Notes: generated by a model not told the origin, from the sequence alone. A stretch of 64,000 nt of DNA from Pantoea sp. IMH (GCF_000599885.1 NZ_JFGT01000004.1:248001-312000), one strand, 5' to 3'; shown: positions 10,879-22,381, counted from the stretch's first letter. Numbers and translations are program-made.

Positions 10879-13023
10879 GTGACATTACAAAAACAAACGC
10901 TGACATCAGGACTTCCTGCCCCAACCCGTATGCCACTGTTAAGTGGCGGTAGCACAGAACAGAAACGCCAGGAAATCCTCGATTATTTCACCAAGACATG
11001 GATACTTTACGAAAGCCTGTTCGACTGTATTGCTGATGAACAGGCCTACCACACCAAAGCGATCTCACTCCGCCATCCCCTTATCTTCTATTTCGGCCAT
11101 ACCGCCACTTTTTATATCAACAAACTGATGGCGGGCGGTCTGATCGACGCGCGGGTAAATGACCCTCTTGAGGCGATGATGGCTATCGGCGTCGACGAGA
11201 TGAGCTGGGACGATCTGGATAACAGCAACTACTCGTGGCCCAGCCTGGCAGAAGTGCGTGATTATCGCGGCAGCGTCCGCACGCTGGTCAAAAACTTCAT
11301 TCAGGAGATGCCGCTCACTCTGCCCATTCAATGGGACAGCCCGGCCTGGGTGATCCTGATGGGGATCGAACACGAGCGTATCCATCTTGAGACCTCAAGC
11401 GTGCTGATCCGCCAGCTGCCTCTGGAATGGGTTAAGCCGCAGCCGCACTGGCCGGCCTGTCCGGAGGCGCGTCACGATCGCACAGGCACGCCGCAAAACA
11501 AGTTGCTTCCGGTTGAAGGCGCTCGTCTGAAGCAGGGCAAAACAGATGATACTTACGGCTGGGATAACGAATACGGTACGCTCAGGCACGACGTCGACGC
11601 TTTCAGGGCCAGCCAGATGCTGGCCAGCAATGCGGAATTTTTCGAATTTGTCGCGGCGGGGGGCTATCAGGATGAGCGCTGGTGGGATGAAGAAGGCCTC
11701 GGCTGGCGGAACTTTGCCCGTGCTGCCATGCCAACCTTCTGGTGCGGTCCGGTAAGCAATCCTGACGAGCTGAAGCTGCGCCTGATGACGGAAGAAGTGC
11801 CGATGCCATGGGACTGGCCTGTCGAAGTTAATCAGCTTGAAGCCGCCGCGTTCTGCCGCTGGAAGGCGGAGAGTACCGGTCAGTCCGTCCAGCTCCCAAG
11901 CGAAGCGGAATGGCTTCTGCTCCGCGAACAGGTTGAAGGCGATCAGCCGGAATGGGAGGTGACGCCCGGAAATATCAATCTCGCCTGGTGGGCCTCCTCC
12001 TGTCCGGTGGATCGCTTTGCCCAGGGTGAGTTTTACGATCTGATTGGCAATGTCTGGCAGTGGACAACCACGCCCATTAACGGACTCGACGGCTTTAAAG
12101 TGCATCCTTTATATGATGATTTCTCCACGCCGACCTTTGACGGAAAGCATGCCCTGATAAAAGGCGGCAGCTGGATCTCCACCGGTAATGAGGCGCTCAA
12201 ATCTGCCCGCTACGCCTTCCGTCGCCACTTTTTCCAGCACGCCGGCTTCCGCTACGTGGTATCCCGTCATAAAGAGGAGATGAGCATCAATCCTTATGAA
12301 ACCGACAGCATGGTGTCGCAATACCTCGATTTCCAGTATGGCCCGGACTATTTCGGTACGCCGAACTATGCCAAGACTCTGGTGGAGATTGCCTGCCAGA
12401 TGACCCCTGCACGCGGCAGGGCGCTGGATCTGGGTTGCGCCACGGGCCGGGCCAGCTTTGAACTGGCACGCCATTTTGACGAGGTGGTGGGAATGGATTA
12501 CTCCGCCCGCTTCATTGACGTTGCGCTTCAGCTTGCCCGGGGAGAAGACTTCCGGTATGTCACGCAGGAAGAGGGCGATCTGGTGGATTATCATCAGGTC
12601 CGCCTGAAGGACTTCGATCTTCTGCCGGCGCAGGCGAGCCGCATCCAGTTCTTACAGGGCGATGCCTGTAATCTCAAACCGCAACCGGAGCGCTATGACC
12701 TGGTGCTGGCCTCAAACCTTATCGATCGCCTGCGTCAGCCTGAACGTTTCCTGCGGGATGTGACCCGAATGCTGCGTCCCGGCGGTATTTTGCTGATCTC
12801 TTCTCCGTATACCTGGCTGGAAGAATTCACCCCGAAGGAGAACTGGCTGGGCGGCATTCGAGAGAATGGCGAAGCGTTGACGACCTGTCAGGCTTTACAG
12901 CGCCTGCTGTCGGTGGATTTTGAAGAAGCCGCCGCCCCGCAGGACATCCCTTTCGTTATTCGTGAAACGGCCCGCAAATTTCAGCATACCGTCGCTCAGC
13001 TGACCGTCTGGCGTAAGCGCTAG
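10879..13023 (+). CDS. ovoA: OvoA: 5-histidylcysteine sulfoxide synthase fused to a 4-thiohistidine N-methyltransferase (ovothiol biosynthesis)
   Basis: Predicted iron enzyme that joins cysteine to C5 of histidine with O2, the first step of ovothiol A synthesis, fused to a methyltransferase for the last step. The 714 residues hold three domains: a DinB-like N-terminus (about 25-185) with the HxxxHxE iron-ligand motif HERIHLE at 165-171; a formylglycine-generating-enzyme-like domain (about 195-465) with LPSEAEW, IGNVWQW and KGGSW; and a class I methyltransferase (about 470-714) with SAM motif ALDLGCATGRASFELA from residue 514. OvoA has been characterised from Erwinia tasmaniensis. It starts at GTG, 73 bp after viaA, with its own terminator, so it is probably monocistronic. 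The C-S lyase partner OvoB is not visible nearby. Confidence 0.93.
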   Translation: MTLQKQTLTSGLPAPTRMPLLSGGSTEQKRQEILDYFTKTWILYESLFDCIADEQAYHTKAISLRHPLIFYFGHTATFYINKLMAGGLIDARVNDPLEAMMAIGVDEMSWDDLDNSNYSWPSLAEVRDYRGSVRTLVKNFIQEMPLTLPIQWDSPAWVILMGIEHERIHLETSSVLIRQLPLEWVKPQPHWPACPEARHDRTGTPQNKLLPVEGARLKQGKTDDTYGWDNEYGTLRHDVDAFRASQMLASNAEFFEFVAAGGYQDERWWDEEGLGWRNFARAAMPTFWCGPVSNPDELKLRLMTEEVPMPWDWPVEVNQLEAAAFCRWKAESTGQSVQLPSEAEWLLLREQVEGDQPEWEVTPGNINLAWWASSCPVDRFAQGEFYDLIGNVWQWTTTPINGLDGFKVHPLYDDFSTPTFDGKHALIKGGSWISTGNEALKSARYAFRRHFFQHAGFRYVVSRHKEEMSINPYETDSMVSQYLDFQYGPDYFGTPNYAKTLVEIACQMTPARGRALDLGCATGRASFELARHFDEVVGMDYSARFIDVALQLARGEDFRYVTQEEGDLVDYHQVRLKDFDLLPAQASRIQFLQGDACNLKPQPERYDLVLASNLIDRLRQPERFLRDVTRMLRPGGILLISSPYTWLEEFTPKENWLGGIRENGEALTTCQALQRLLSVDFEEAAAPQDIPFVIRETARKFQHTVAQLTVWRKR

Positions 13024-13036
13024 ATTTACTTATCTG

Positions 13037-13061
13037 GCGGGCACCTCTGTGCCCGCTCTTT
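13037..13061 (+). terminator. Rho-independent terminator after ovoA
   Basis: Perfect 8-bp stem GCGGGCAC / GTGCCCGC with a CTCT loop, followed by TCTTT, 14 bp after the ovoA stop. Confidence 0.85.
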
Positions 13062-13145
13062 GCACCAGGCATTTATTGCCAGTTCCCGCCATTTCCTGCA
13101 CATTATCCGGACATGTTTTGTCAAATCCTTAACCCCGGAGCCTCT

Positions 13146-13607
13146 GTGGCAGACAATCAGCAAATTGACAACCTGGATCGCGGTATCCTCAATGCCCTTA
13201 TGGAAAACGCCCGTACGGCCTATGCCGAGCTGGCCAAGCAGTTTAACGTCAGTCCCGGCACCATTCACGTCAGGGTTGAGAAAATGAAACAGGCGGGGAT
13301 CATTAAAGGCACGCGTGTGGAAGTGGACCCGCGCCAGCTTGGCTACGATGTCTGCTGTTTTATCGGTATTATCCTGAAAAGCGCCCGTGATTACCCCTCC
13401 GCGCTGGCGAAGCTGGATGCCCTTGATGAAGTGGTGGAAGCCTGGTACACCACCGGTCACTACAGCATCTTTATTAAAGTCATGTGCCGTTCCATCGATG
13501 CGCTTCAGCAGGTGCTGATCAACAAGATCCAGACGATTGATGAAATTCAGTCAACGGAAACGCTGATCTCCCTTCAGAACCCGATCATGCGCTCGATCAA
13601 GCCCTGA
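13146..13607 (+). CDS. asnC: Lrp/AsnC-family transcriptional regulator AsnC
   Basis: DNA-binding regulator that in E. coli responds to asparagine, activates asnA and represses itself. From the GTG at 13146 (GGAG 6 bp upstream) it is 153 residues, near the usual 152. The N-terminal winged helix contains ARTAYAELAKQFNVSPGTIH; the C-terminal RAM effector domain has GYDVCCFIGIILKSARDYP and ends STETLISLQNPIMRSIKP, almost identical to E. coli. Its classical target asnA would normally lie immediately upstream, but ovoA is there instead. It is followed by a terminator and then mioC. Confidence 0.97.
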   Translation: MADNQQIDNLDRGILNALMENARTAYAELAKQFNVSPGTIHVRVEKMKQAGIIKGTRVEVDPRQLGYDVCCFIGIILKSARDYPSALAKLDALDEVVEAWYTTGHYSIFIKVMCRSIDALQQVLINKIQTIDEIQSTETLISLQNPIMRSIKP

Positions 13608-13620
13608 TCTGTGCACAATA

Positions 13621-13629
13621 TTATCCACA
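13621..13629 (+). promoter_or_regulatory. DnaA box upstream of mioC
   Basis: TTATCCACA, a perfect consensus DnaA box, 14 bp after the asnC stop. DnaA binding between asnC and mioC is known in E. coli. Confidence 0.85.
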
Positions 13630-13672
13630 GCCGCTTTTTCTGCCCGATATAAATACCCGGGATCAATTCCTG

Positions 13673-13712
13673 ACGCAGACAGACTCTGGGTGGCCGGAGC
13701 GCTGCGTTTTTC
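13673..13712 (+). terminator. Terminator between asnC and mioC
   Basis: Outer stem ACGCAG / CTGCGT and an inner imperfect stem CTCTGG / CCGGAG, followed by TTTTT. Confidence 0.65.
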
Positions 13713-13794
13713 CTCACTTTTCTTTGCACAGAACCGGGCCATGCTGTCCGGGTTGATAGCCGGGAAGCAGCTCTCCTCTTATCAAAAACCCCAC

Positions 13795-13834
13795 TTTTCC
13801 ACAGGTAGATCCCAGCCTGATCACAGCGTACAAT
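13795..13834 (+). promoter_or_regulatory. mioC promoter with DnaA box
   Basis: TTTTCCACA at 13795-13803 matches the DnaA consensus TTWTNCACA and lies just upstream of a TACAAT -10 hexamer (13829-13834), 30 bp before the mioC start. This mirrors E. coli, where DnaA represses mioC transcription that runs toward oriC. Confidence 0.7.
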
Positions 13835-13863
13835 AACTGCCTTTGCACGACTGAGATCTCTCT

Positions 13864-14307
13864 ATGGCTGATGTAACCTTTATTACTGGCAGTACCTTAG
13901 GCAGCGCGGAATATGTGGCTGAACATCTGGCTGAGAAATTAGAAGAAGATGGCTTCACCACGGAGATACTTCACGGTCCTGTGCTGGAAGACCTTCAGCT
14001 GGCAGGCACCTGGCTAGTCGTCACCTCCACCCATGGTGCGGGAGATCTGCCCGATAATCTGCAACCGCTGTTTGATGGTTTAATGGAAACAAAGCCTGAT
14101 TTGAGCCAGGTTCGCTATGGCGCGGTAGGTATTGGCAACCGTGAATACGATCTTTTCTGCGGTGCCATTGAGAAAATGGATGCGCTGCTGACCGCCTGCG
14201 GTGCAGAACGACTTGGTGATCGTCTGGATATCGATGTCCTCGAACATGAGATCCCTGAAGATCCCGCAGAAGAGTGGATCCTGGGCTGGAAGACGTTGCT
14301 GAACTGA
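13864..14307 (+). CDS. mioC: Flavodoxin-like protein MioC
   Basis: FMN-binding flavodoxin-like protein; in E. coli it supports biotin synthase activity in vitro. The 147 residues equal the E. coli length. The FMN-phosphate loop GSTLGSAEYVAEHLAEKL is at residues 9-26, with STHGAGDLPDN and GIGNREYDLFCGAI forming the rest of the flavin pocket. Transcription heads into oriC, so readthrough can affect origin topology, although a hairpin follows the gene. Confidence 0.97.
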   Translation: MADVTFITGSTLGSAEYVAEHLAEKLEEDGFTTEILHGPVLEDLQLAGTWLVVTSTHGAGDLPDNLQPLFDGLMETKPDLSQVRYGAVGIGNREYDLFCGAIEKMDALLTACGAERLGDRLDIDVLEHEIPEDPAEEWILGWKTLLN

Positions 14308-14349
14308 CGATCCTGTCTCTGGATCGCTTCCCGGTGACCTTTGGGATCA

Positions 14350-14398
14350 AAAAAACGCACTGAGTTTTGTAAATAAAGACCCAAATCGTGCGTTTTTT
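14350..14398. terminator. Hairpin/terminator between mioC and oriC
   Basis: AAAAAACGCAC pairs with GTGCGTTTTTT across a 27-nt loop. A-rich and T-rich arms make it usable in both directions. The long loop lowers certainty. Confidence 0.55.
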
Positions 14399-14402
14399 TA
14401 GC

Positions 14403-14660
14403 GATCAACTGTGGATAACTACGCTCAATACCCGGTAATAACCGGTTGTTATCCAAAGAACAACTTAGGCATCGATCGCCCCCTGTGCATAACATGCCAT
14501 TTTGATCCCAGCTTATACGCCACAGGATCACCGATCTTTCACAGCAAACGATCCCTGATAACGGCATGATCCTGTTCAGTAAAAATGGCTTATCCACAGC
14601 GATCGTCGATCCTAATAGAAGATCTAGTAAAGAGATCTCTAAATAAAAAGATCTTCTTTT
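14403..14660. other. oriC: Chromosomal replication origin oriC
   Basis: Located between mioC and mnmG as in E. coli, but read in the opposite orientation to the usual drawing. DnaA boxes: R4 TGTGGATAA (14410-14418), R3 TTATCCAAA (14449-14457), R2 TGTGCATAA (14484-14492), an R5-like TCTTTCACA (14535-14543) and R1 TTATCCACA (14590-14598). Box order, spacing and GATC-rich spacers follow the enterobacterial pattern; about a dozen GATC Dam/SeqA sites occur from 14309 to 14653. R4 to the last 13-mer spans 244 bp, essentially the minimal oriC length. Confidence 0.97.
14612..14653 (-). other. oriC DNA unwinding element (three 13-mers)
   Basis: On the minus strand three AT-rich 13-mers each start with GATC: GATCTTCTATTAG (14612-14624), GATCTCTTTACTA (14625-14637) and GATCTTTTTATTT (14641-14653). 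They correspond to the R, M and L repeats where DnaA melts the origin, next to box R1. Confidence 0.93.
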
Positions 14661-14763
14661 TAATACATACCGGGACCTGAGGTTTCCCACCCGACGAAAG
14701 TTGAGTAGAATCCACGGCCCGGACAGCAATCCCCCCATCCGCAAAAGCGCGAGGTGCAGTACC

Positions 14764-16653
14764 ATGTTTTATCCAGATCCTTTTGACGTCATCGTAATCG
14801 GTGGTGGTCATGCGGGTACCGAAGCCGCACTGGCGGCTGCCCGAATGGGTCAGCAAACCCTGTTATTAACCCATAACATTGATACGCTTGGACAAATGTC
14901 CTGTAATCCGGCGATCGGTGGTATCGGAAAAGGACATCTGGTTAAAGAAGTGGACGCACTGGGTGGGCTGATGGCGCAGGCGATCGATCAGGCTGGCATC
15001 CAGTTTAGGATACTAAACGCCAGCAAAGGGCCTGCGGTACGGGCCACCCGTGCTCAGGCAGATCGCGTGCTCTACCGACAGGCGGTACGTACCGTCCTTG
15101 AGAACCAGCCTAATTTGATGATCTTTCAACAGGCGGTGGAAGATCTGATTGTGGAAAACGATCGCGTCGTCGGTGCAGTGACGCAGATGGGGCTTAAGTT
15201 CCGTGCTAAAGCCGTGGTTCTGACAGTCGGTACTTTCCTTGATGGCAAAATTCATATCGGCATGGATAACTACAGCGGTGGACGCGCCGGCGATCCGCCG
15301 TCCATCCCGTTAGCCCGACGACTGCGGGAACTGCCGCTGCGCGTCAGCCGTCTGAAAACCGGCACGCCGCCGCGTATTGACGCCAGAAGCATCGATTTCA
15401 GCGTGCTCGCACCGCAGCACGGTGACACGCCAGCACCTGTCTTCTCGTTTATGGGGAATGCATCGCAGCATCCTCAGCAGGTGCCTTGCTATATCACCTA
15501 CACGAACGAGCAGACGCACCAGGTGATTCGAGACAACCTGGATCGCAGCCCGATGTACGCTGGCGTGATCGAAGGGATCGGCCCCCGCTACTGCCCGTCG
15601 ATCGAAGATAAGGTAATGCGCTTTGCCGATCGTAATGCTCATCAGATCTTCCTGGAGCCTGAAGGGCTGACCAGTAATGAGATCTATCCCAACGGGATTT
15701 CGACAAGCCTGCCGTTTGACGTACAGATGCAGATCGTGCGTTCCATGAAAGGGCTGGAGAATGCAAAGATTGTCCGTCCGGGTTACGCCATCGAGTATGA
15801 TTTCTTCGATCCGCGTGATTTGAAGCCGACACTTGAAAGCAAATTTATCCAGGGACTGTTTTTTGCCGGGCAGATCAACGGCACCACCGGTTATGAAGAA
15901 GCCGCCGCTCAGGGGCTGCTGGCTGGCCTGAATGCCGGACGCCAGTCGGCGGACAAAGAGAGCTGGGCGCCGCGCCGCGATCAGGCTTACCTGGGCGTTC
16001 TGGTCGACGACCTGTGCACCCTTGGTACAAAAGAACCTTACCGGATGTTCACCTCGCGCGCAGAGTACCGGCTGATGCTTCGCGAAGATAACGCCGATCT
16101 GCGTCTGACGGAAGCTGGACGGGAACTGGGGCTGGTGGATGATGCCCGCTGGGCGCGTTTCAACGAGAAGCTGGAAAGCATCGAACAGGAACGTCAGCGC
16201 CTCCGGGATATCTGGGTGCATCCCAAATCAGAAAAGGTCGCGGAGGTGAACAGCGTGCTGAGCGCTGCCCTGACCAAAGAAGCCAGCGGTGAAGATCTGC
16301 TTCGCCGCCCCGAGATGACCTATGCGCAGCTGATGACGCTCAGCACATTCGCCCCGGCACTCAGCGACCCTCAGGCTGCCGAGCAGGTTGAAATACAGGT
16401 GAAATACGAAGGCTATATTGCCCGTCAGCAGGAAGAGATCGATCGTCAGCTACGCAATGAAAACACGCTGTTGCCAGCCGGACTCGATTATCAGCAGGTT
16501 AGCGGTCTCTCCAATGAGGCTATCGCCAAGCTGAACGATCATAAACCAGGCTCGATCGGTCAGGCTTCACGCATTTCCGGTATTACTCCGGCTGCGATAT
16601 CCATTCTGTTGATCTACCTGAAAAAACAGGGTTTACTGCGTAAAAGTGCCTGA
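14764..16653 (+). CDS. mnmG: tRNA uridine-5-carboxymethylaminomethyl synthase subunit MnmG (GidA)
   Basis: FAD-dependent partner of MnmE that installs the (carboxymethyl)aminomethyl group on wobble U34 of certain tRNAs. Start at 14764 ([18 protein letters not shown]) gives 629 residues, the E. coli length; the frame is open further upstream but that sequence is oriC-flanking DNA. FAD motif [17 protein letters not shown] lies at the N-terminus, followed by [17 protein letters not shown] and [13 protein letters not shown]. Transcription leaves oriC. rsmG follows 84 bp later. Confidence 0.98.
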   Translation: MFYPDPFDVIVIGGGHAGTEAALAAARMGQQTLLLTHNIDTLGQMSCNPAIGGIGKGHLVKEVDALGGLMAQAIDQAGIQFRILNASKGPAVRATRAQADRVLYRQAVRTVLENQPNLMIFQQAVEDLIVENDRVVGAVTQMGLKFRAKAVVLTVGTFLDGKIHIGMDNYSGGRAGDPPSIPLARRLRELPLRVSRLKTGTPPRIDARSIDFSVLAPQHGDTPAPVFSFMGNASQHPQQVPCYITYTNEQTHQVIRDNLDRSPMYAGVIEGIGPRYCPSIEDKVMRFADRNAHQIFLEPEGLTSNEIYPNGISTSLPFDVQMQIVRSMKGLENAKIVRPGYAIEYDFFDPRDLKPTLESKFIQGLFFAGQINGTTGYEEAAAQGLLAGLNAGRQSADKESWAPRRDQAYLGVLVDDLCTLGTKEPYRMFTSRAEYRLMLREDNADLRLTEAGRELGLVDDARWARFNEKLESIEQERQRLRDIWVHPKSEKVAEVNSVLSAALTKEASGEDLLRRPEMTYAQLMTLSTFAPALSDPQAAEQVEIQVKYEGYIARQQEEIDRQLRNENTLLPAGLDYQQVSGLSNEAIAKLNDHKPGSIGQASRISGITPAAISILLIYLKKQGLLRKSA

Positions 16654-16658
16654 CAATA

Positions 16659-16680
16659 GCAGGTGGGGAAACCCACCTGC
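16659..16680. other. Hairpin with GAAA tetraloop between mnmG and rsmG
   Basis: Perfect 9-bp stem GCAGGTGGG / CCCACCTGC closed by a GAAA tetraloop, just after the mnmG stop and without a T-run. Possible mRNA-processing or stability element; function unknown. Confidence 0.6.
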
Positions 16681-16737
16681 CAATCCTGTCGCGTTAAACC
16701 GGGGCGACGCTATCGCCCTCATTTTATGGACCGTCTT

Positions 16738-17361
16738 GTGATAAACAAACTCTCATCACTTCTCAACGCCGCCGGTATTATTCTCACCGATCAACAAAAA
16801 CAGCAGCTGGTAGGCTATGTTGAACTGCTGCATAAATGGAATAAGGCCTATAATCTGACTTCCATTCGCGATCCTGAGCAAATGCTGGTTCGTCATATCA
16901 TGGACAGTATCGTGGTTGCACCTCACCTGCAGGGAAGCCGCTTTATTGACGTTGGCACGGGCCCGGGCCTGCCGGGAGTCCCTCTGGCCATTGTCTGCCC
17001 GGACGCCCATTTCACGCTGCTGGACAGCCTTGGCAAGCGTATTCGCTTTCTGAAGCAGGTTCAGCACGAGCTGAAGCTCGAGAATATTGAACCTGTTCAG
17101 AGTCGCGTTGAAGACTGGCCAGGCGAGCCGCCGTTTGATGGCGTTATCAGTCGTGCCTTCGCCTCTCTGAACGATATGCTGAACTGGTGTCATCATCTGC
17201 CAGGCAGGGAAGGGCGCTTTTATGCCCTTAAAGGAGTAGTCCCTGAGGAGGAGATCGCTGCATTGCCGGCGGGATTCAGCCTGGAGCGGGTTGTCCGTCT
17301 CTCAGTCCCTCAGCTGGAAGGTGAACGTCATCTGATCATCATTAATAGCCCGCAAGAATAG
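16738..17361 (+). CDS. rsmG: 16S rRNA (guanine527-N7)-methyltransferase RsmG (GidB)
   Basis: SAM-dependent enzyme that makes m7G527 in 16S rRNA; its loss gives low-level streptomycin resistance in many bacteria. From the GTG at 16738 it is 207 residues, the E. coli length, and the N-terminus [14 protein letters not shown] aligns with the family. An ATG 12 bp upstream (16726) is in frame and cannot be excluded. SAM motif [17 protein letters not shown] is near residue 70, followed by [15 protein letters not shown]. Downstream is an 838-bp non-coding region before atpI. Confidence 0.95.
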   Translation: MINKLSSLLNAAGIILTDQQKQQLVGYVELLHKWNKAYNLTSIRDPEQMLVRHIMDSIVVAPHLQGSRFIDVGTGPGLPGVPLAIVCPDAHFTLLDSLGKRIRFLKQVQHELKLENIEPVQSRVEDWPGEPPFDGVISRAFASLNDMLNWCHHLPGREGRFYALKGVVPEEEIAALPAGFSLERVVRLSVPQLEGERHLIIINSPQE

Positions 17362-18079
17362 TGTGGCGATTGTCCCTTTTCTGACGGGAAAAGAGGCGAT
17401 TTTTATGGCAGATTGTGGCGAAAAAACCACTACAGCCTGAAAGGCCCTGCAGTTAATAAGCGCTTTACGACGGTGGATTTCAGTTAAGTCACAGGACGCT
17501 TTTCGCCGGTCCGGATGCAGACCTGGCATAACGGCGTGGAGGTTGTCTGAAAAACAGGCTTTCAGGTGGCTTTATGCAAAAAAATTTGCCTGACAGGATG
17601 TTTCGTTAACGTTAAATACGCAGCTTGAATTGTATGGAAATTTCTTGTCACATTTAACGTTAATTTCACAAAGTGGCATCATAAATATGACGTGCAGAGG
17701 GCAGACTGCAGAAAGAATTGATTACAGCGGGAAATATAGGGTTTTATCGCATCCCCAGACGGCGCGTTTGAAACAATGAAATAGCGGCGCTTAAAGTCAA
17801 TAAGCGGCTCTAATTCCTGGAAACGATGGTTTTGTAAATTAAATAATACAACCGCTTGATATATATGAATATTATTTGTATAGCGTTATATTTACTAAGA
17901 ATGTTCTTACTGGTCCAGGTCGCTTAATATTACTGTTCTGTGATCTTCCGCACGCTTTATGAGCAATGTTTCACCGCAATATCGCGGAATTTTAGGTGAT
18001 TTACTATTCCTGACAAATTAGAAAAAGTGAGCGGCGGAAAGAAATTTAAATAATTGTTCACCTTTTCGCTACTTATCCA
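17362..18079. other. Non-coding region between rsmG and the atp promoter
   Basis: No supportable gene on either strand. It becomes visibly AT-rich from about 17570 and again at 17820-17930. It contains two copies of the perfect palindrome TTAACGTTAA (17606-17615 and 17654-17663). The enterobacterial rsmG-atpI spacer is normally a few hundred bp and carries the atp promoter; this one is on the long side. Confidence 0.7.
17606..17663. repeat. Two TTAACGTTAA palindromes 48 bp apart
   Basis: Identical 10-bp perfect palindromes at 17606-17615 and 17654-17663, upstream of the ATP synthase operon. They could be paired operator half-sites; no regulator is assigned. Confidence 0.5.
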
Positions 18080-18107
18080 TTGAAATTGCAGGGGCGCACC
18101 GTATAAT
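18080..18107 (+). promoter_or_regulatory. ATP synthase operon promoter
   Basis: TTGAAA (18080-18085), a 16-bp spacer and TATAAT (18102-18107), about 90 bp before atpI. The surrounding sequence resembles the E. coli atpI promoter. Confidence 0.85.
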
Positions 18108-18199
18108 TTGCTCGTTTTTTGCTGCTTGACTCAAAAGAGCAAAGGCAGTTTTATACGACACGCGACATACCCCTATCGGGGCAGGAGAGTTTCAGCGTC

Positions 18200-19407
<1,208 letters not shown>

Positions 19408-19439
19408 TATTTTTCTCAACACAACTGCGTTTTAACTGA

Positions 19440-20271
<832 letters not shown>

Positions 20272-20285
20272 GGAGGGAGGGGCTG

Positions 20286-20819
20286 ATGTCTGAATTTACT
20301 ACTGTAGCTCGCCCCTACGCCAAAGCAGCTTTTGACTTTGCTGTTGAGCATCAAAGTGTCGATCGCTGGCAGCAGATGCTGGCGTTCGCTACTGAGGTAG
20401 CCAGCAATGAACAGGTAGCAGAACTCCTTTCCGGCGCGCTTGCGCCGGAAGCGTTGTCTGCACAGTTCATCGCTATCTGCGGTGATCAACTGGACGAAGC
20501 CGGTCAGAACCTGATTAGGGTAATGGCTGAAAACAAACGTTTACCAGCGCTACCCGCTGTATTGGCACAGTTTATCCAGCTGCGTGCCGCACACGATGCG
20601 ACCGCCGATGTTGAGGTAATCTCTTCCACTACACTGAGTGACGAACAGCTGACCAAAATCAGCGCCGCTATGGAAAAACGTCTGTCACGCAAAGTTAAGC
20701 TGAATTGCAAAATTGATAAGTCTGTAATGGCAGGCGTAATCATCCGTGCGGGTGATATGGTCATTGACGGCAGCGTACGCGGCCGTCTTGAGCGTCTTGC
20801 AGACGTCTTGCAGTCTTAA
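20286..20819 (+). CDS. atpH: ATP synthase F1 subunit delta (AtpH)
   Basis: Connects the b-dimer to the top of the alpha3beta3 head. It is 177 residues, equal to the family. N-terminal helical domain starts [19 protein letters not shown]; the C-terminal part has [22 protein letters not shown]. It lies between atpF and atpA with 14-bp gaps on both sides. Confidence 0.98.
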   Translation: MSEFTTVARPYAKAAFDFAVEHQSVDRWQQMLAFATEVASNEQVAELLSGALAPEALSAQFIAICGDQLDEAGQNLIRVMAENKRLPALPAVLAQFIQLRAAHDATADVEVISSTTLSDEQLTKISAAMEKRLSRKVKLNCKIDKSVMAGVIIRAGDMVIDGSVRGRLERLADVLQS

Positions 20820-20833
20820 GGGGACTGGAGCTT

Positions 20834-22375
20834 ATGCAACTGAATTCCACCGAAATCAGCGAACTGATCAAGCAGCGCATTGCTCAGTTCAATGTAGTGA
20901 GCGAAGCTCACAATGAAGGTACTATCGTTTCCGTCAGTGACGGTATCATCCGCGTAAACGGCCTGGCCGATGTTATGCAGGGTGAGATGATCGCACTGCC
21001 GGGCAACCGTTTTGCCATCGCACTGAACCTGGAGCGTGACTCCGTAGGTGCAGTCGTGATGGGTCCTTACGCTGACCTTGCCGAAGGCATGAAGGTTAAG
21101 TGTACTGGCCGTATTCTGGAAGTACCGGTTGGCCGTGGCCTGCTGGGCCGCGTGGTGAACACCCTGGGTGCACCTATTGACGGTAAAGGCGCCATCGACA
21201 ACGACGGCTTCTCGCCGATCGAAGTTATCGCACCTGGCGTTATCGACCGTCAGTCCGTAGATCAGCCTGTACAGACTGGCTATAAGTCAGTCGATGCGAT
21301 GATTCCAATCGGCCGTGGCCAGCGTGAGCTGATCATCGGTGACCGTCAGACCGGTAAAACCGCGATGGCGATCGATGCGATCATCAACCAGCGCGATTCC
21401 GGCATCAAGTGTGTGTATGTGGCTATCGGTCAGAAAGCCTCTACCATCGCTAACGTGGTTCGTAAGCTGGAAGAGCACAACGCGCTGGCTAACACCATCG
21501 TGGTTGTGGCTACCGCTTCTGAATCCGCTGCACTGCAATACCTGGCACCCTATGCAGGTTGCGCCATGGGCGAATACTTCCGTGACCGCGGTGAAGATGC
21601 ACTGATCGTTTATGACGATCTGTCCAAACAGGCCGTTGCTTACCGTCAGGTTTCCCTGCTGCTGCGTCGTCCACCGGGTCGTGAAGCTTTCCCTGGTGAC
21701 GTGTTCTACCTCCACTCCCGTCTGCTGGAGCGTGCTTCGCGCGTCAGCGCTGAGTACGTTGAGCGTTTCACCAACGGTGAAGTGAAAGGTAAAACCGGCT
21801 CCCTGACTGCACTGCCGATCATCGAAACCCAGGCGGGTGACGTTTCTGCGTTCGTTCCAACCAACGTAATCTCGATTACCGATGGTCAGATCTTCCTGGA
21901 AACTAACCTGTTCAACTCCGGTATTCGTCCGGCAGTTAACCCGGGTATTTCGGTATCGCGTGTTGGTGGTGCTGCTCAGACCAAGATCATCAAGAAACTG
22001 TCCGGTGGTATTCGTACCGCGCTGGCACAGTATCGTGAACTGGCGGCGTTCTCTCAGTTCGCCTCCGATCTGGATGAAGCAACCCGTAAACAGCTGAGCC
22101 ACGGTCAGAAAGTGACCGAGCTTCTGAAACAGAAACAGTATGCGCCGATGTCCGTTGCGCAGCAGGGTCTGGTGCTGTTCGCGGCCGAGCGTGGTTACCT
22201 GAATGACGTCGAACTGGCGAAAATCGGTGACTTCGAAGCCGCACTGCTGGCCTTTGCCGATCGCGAACATGCTGAGCTGATGGCTGATATCAACCAGTCT
22301 GGTAATTACAACGGCGAGATCGAAGAGAAGCTGAAAGGCCTCCTCGAAACGTTCAAGAAAACCCAGTCCTGGTAA
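20834..22375 (+). CDS. atpA: ATP synthase F1 subunit alpha (AtpA)
   Basis: Non-catalytic nucleotide-binding subunit of F1. It is 513 residues, equal to E. coli. The P-loop is [11 protein letters not shown] near residue 169, and the signature [17 protein letters not shown] is present. A long minus-strand open frame inside it is a codon-bias shadow. Confidence 0.99.
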   Translation: MQLNSTEISELIKQRIAQFNVVSEAHNEGTIVSVSDGIIRVNGLADVMQGEMIALPGNRFAIALNLERDSVGAVVMGPYADLAEGMKVKCTGRILEVPVGRGLLGRVVNTLGAPIDGKGAIDNDGFSPIEVIAPGVIDRQSVDQPVQTGYKSVDAMIPIGRGQRELIIGDRQTGKTAMAIDAIINQRDSGIKCVYVAIGQKASTIANVVRKLEEHNALANTIVVVATASESAALQYLAPYAGCAMGEYFRDRGEDALIVYDDLSKQAVAYRQVSLLLRRPPGREAFPGDVFYLHSRLLERASRVSAEYVERFTNGEVKGKTGSLTALPIIETQAGDVSAFVPTNVISITDGQIFLETNLFNSGIRPAVNPGISVSRVGGAAQTKIIKKLSGGIRTALAQYRELAAFSQFASDLDEATRKQLSHGQKVTELLKQKQYAPMSVAQQGLVLFAAERGYLNDVELAKIGDFEAALLAFADREHAELMADINQSGNYNGEIEEKLKGLLETFKKTQSW

Positions 22376-22381
22376 TGTCTG

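Noticed and set aside
15310-16221. Minus-strand frame of about 300 codons inside mnmG
   Set aside because: Shadow of mnmG; no start context and no recognisable motif.
21287-22270. Long minus-strand open frame inside atpA
   Set aside because: Antisense to a highly conserved gene; created by biased codon use, with no family similarity or ribosome-binding site.
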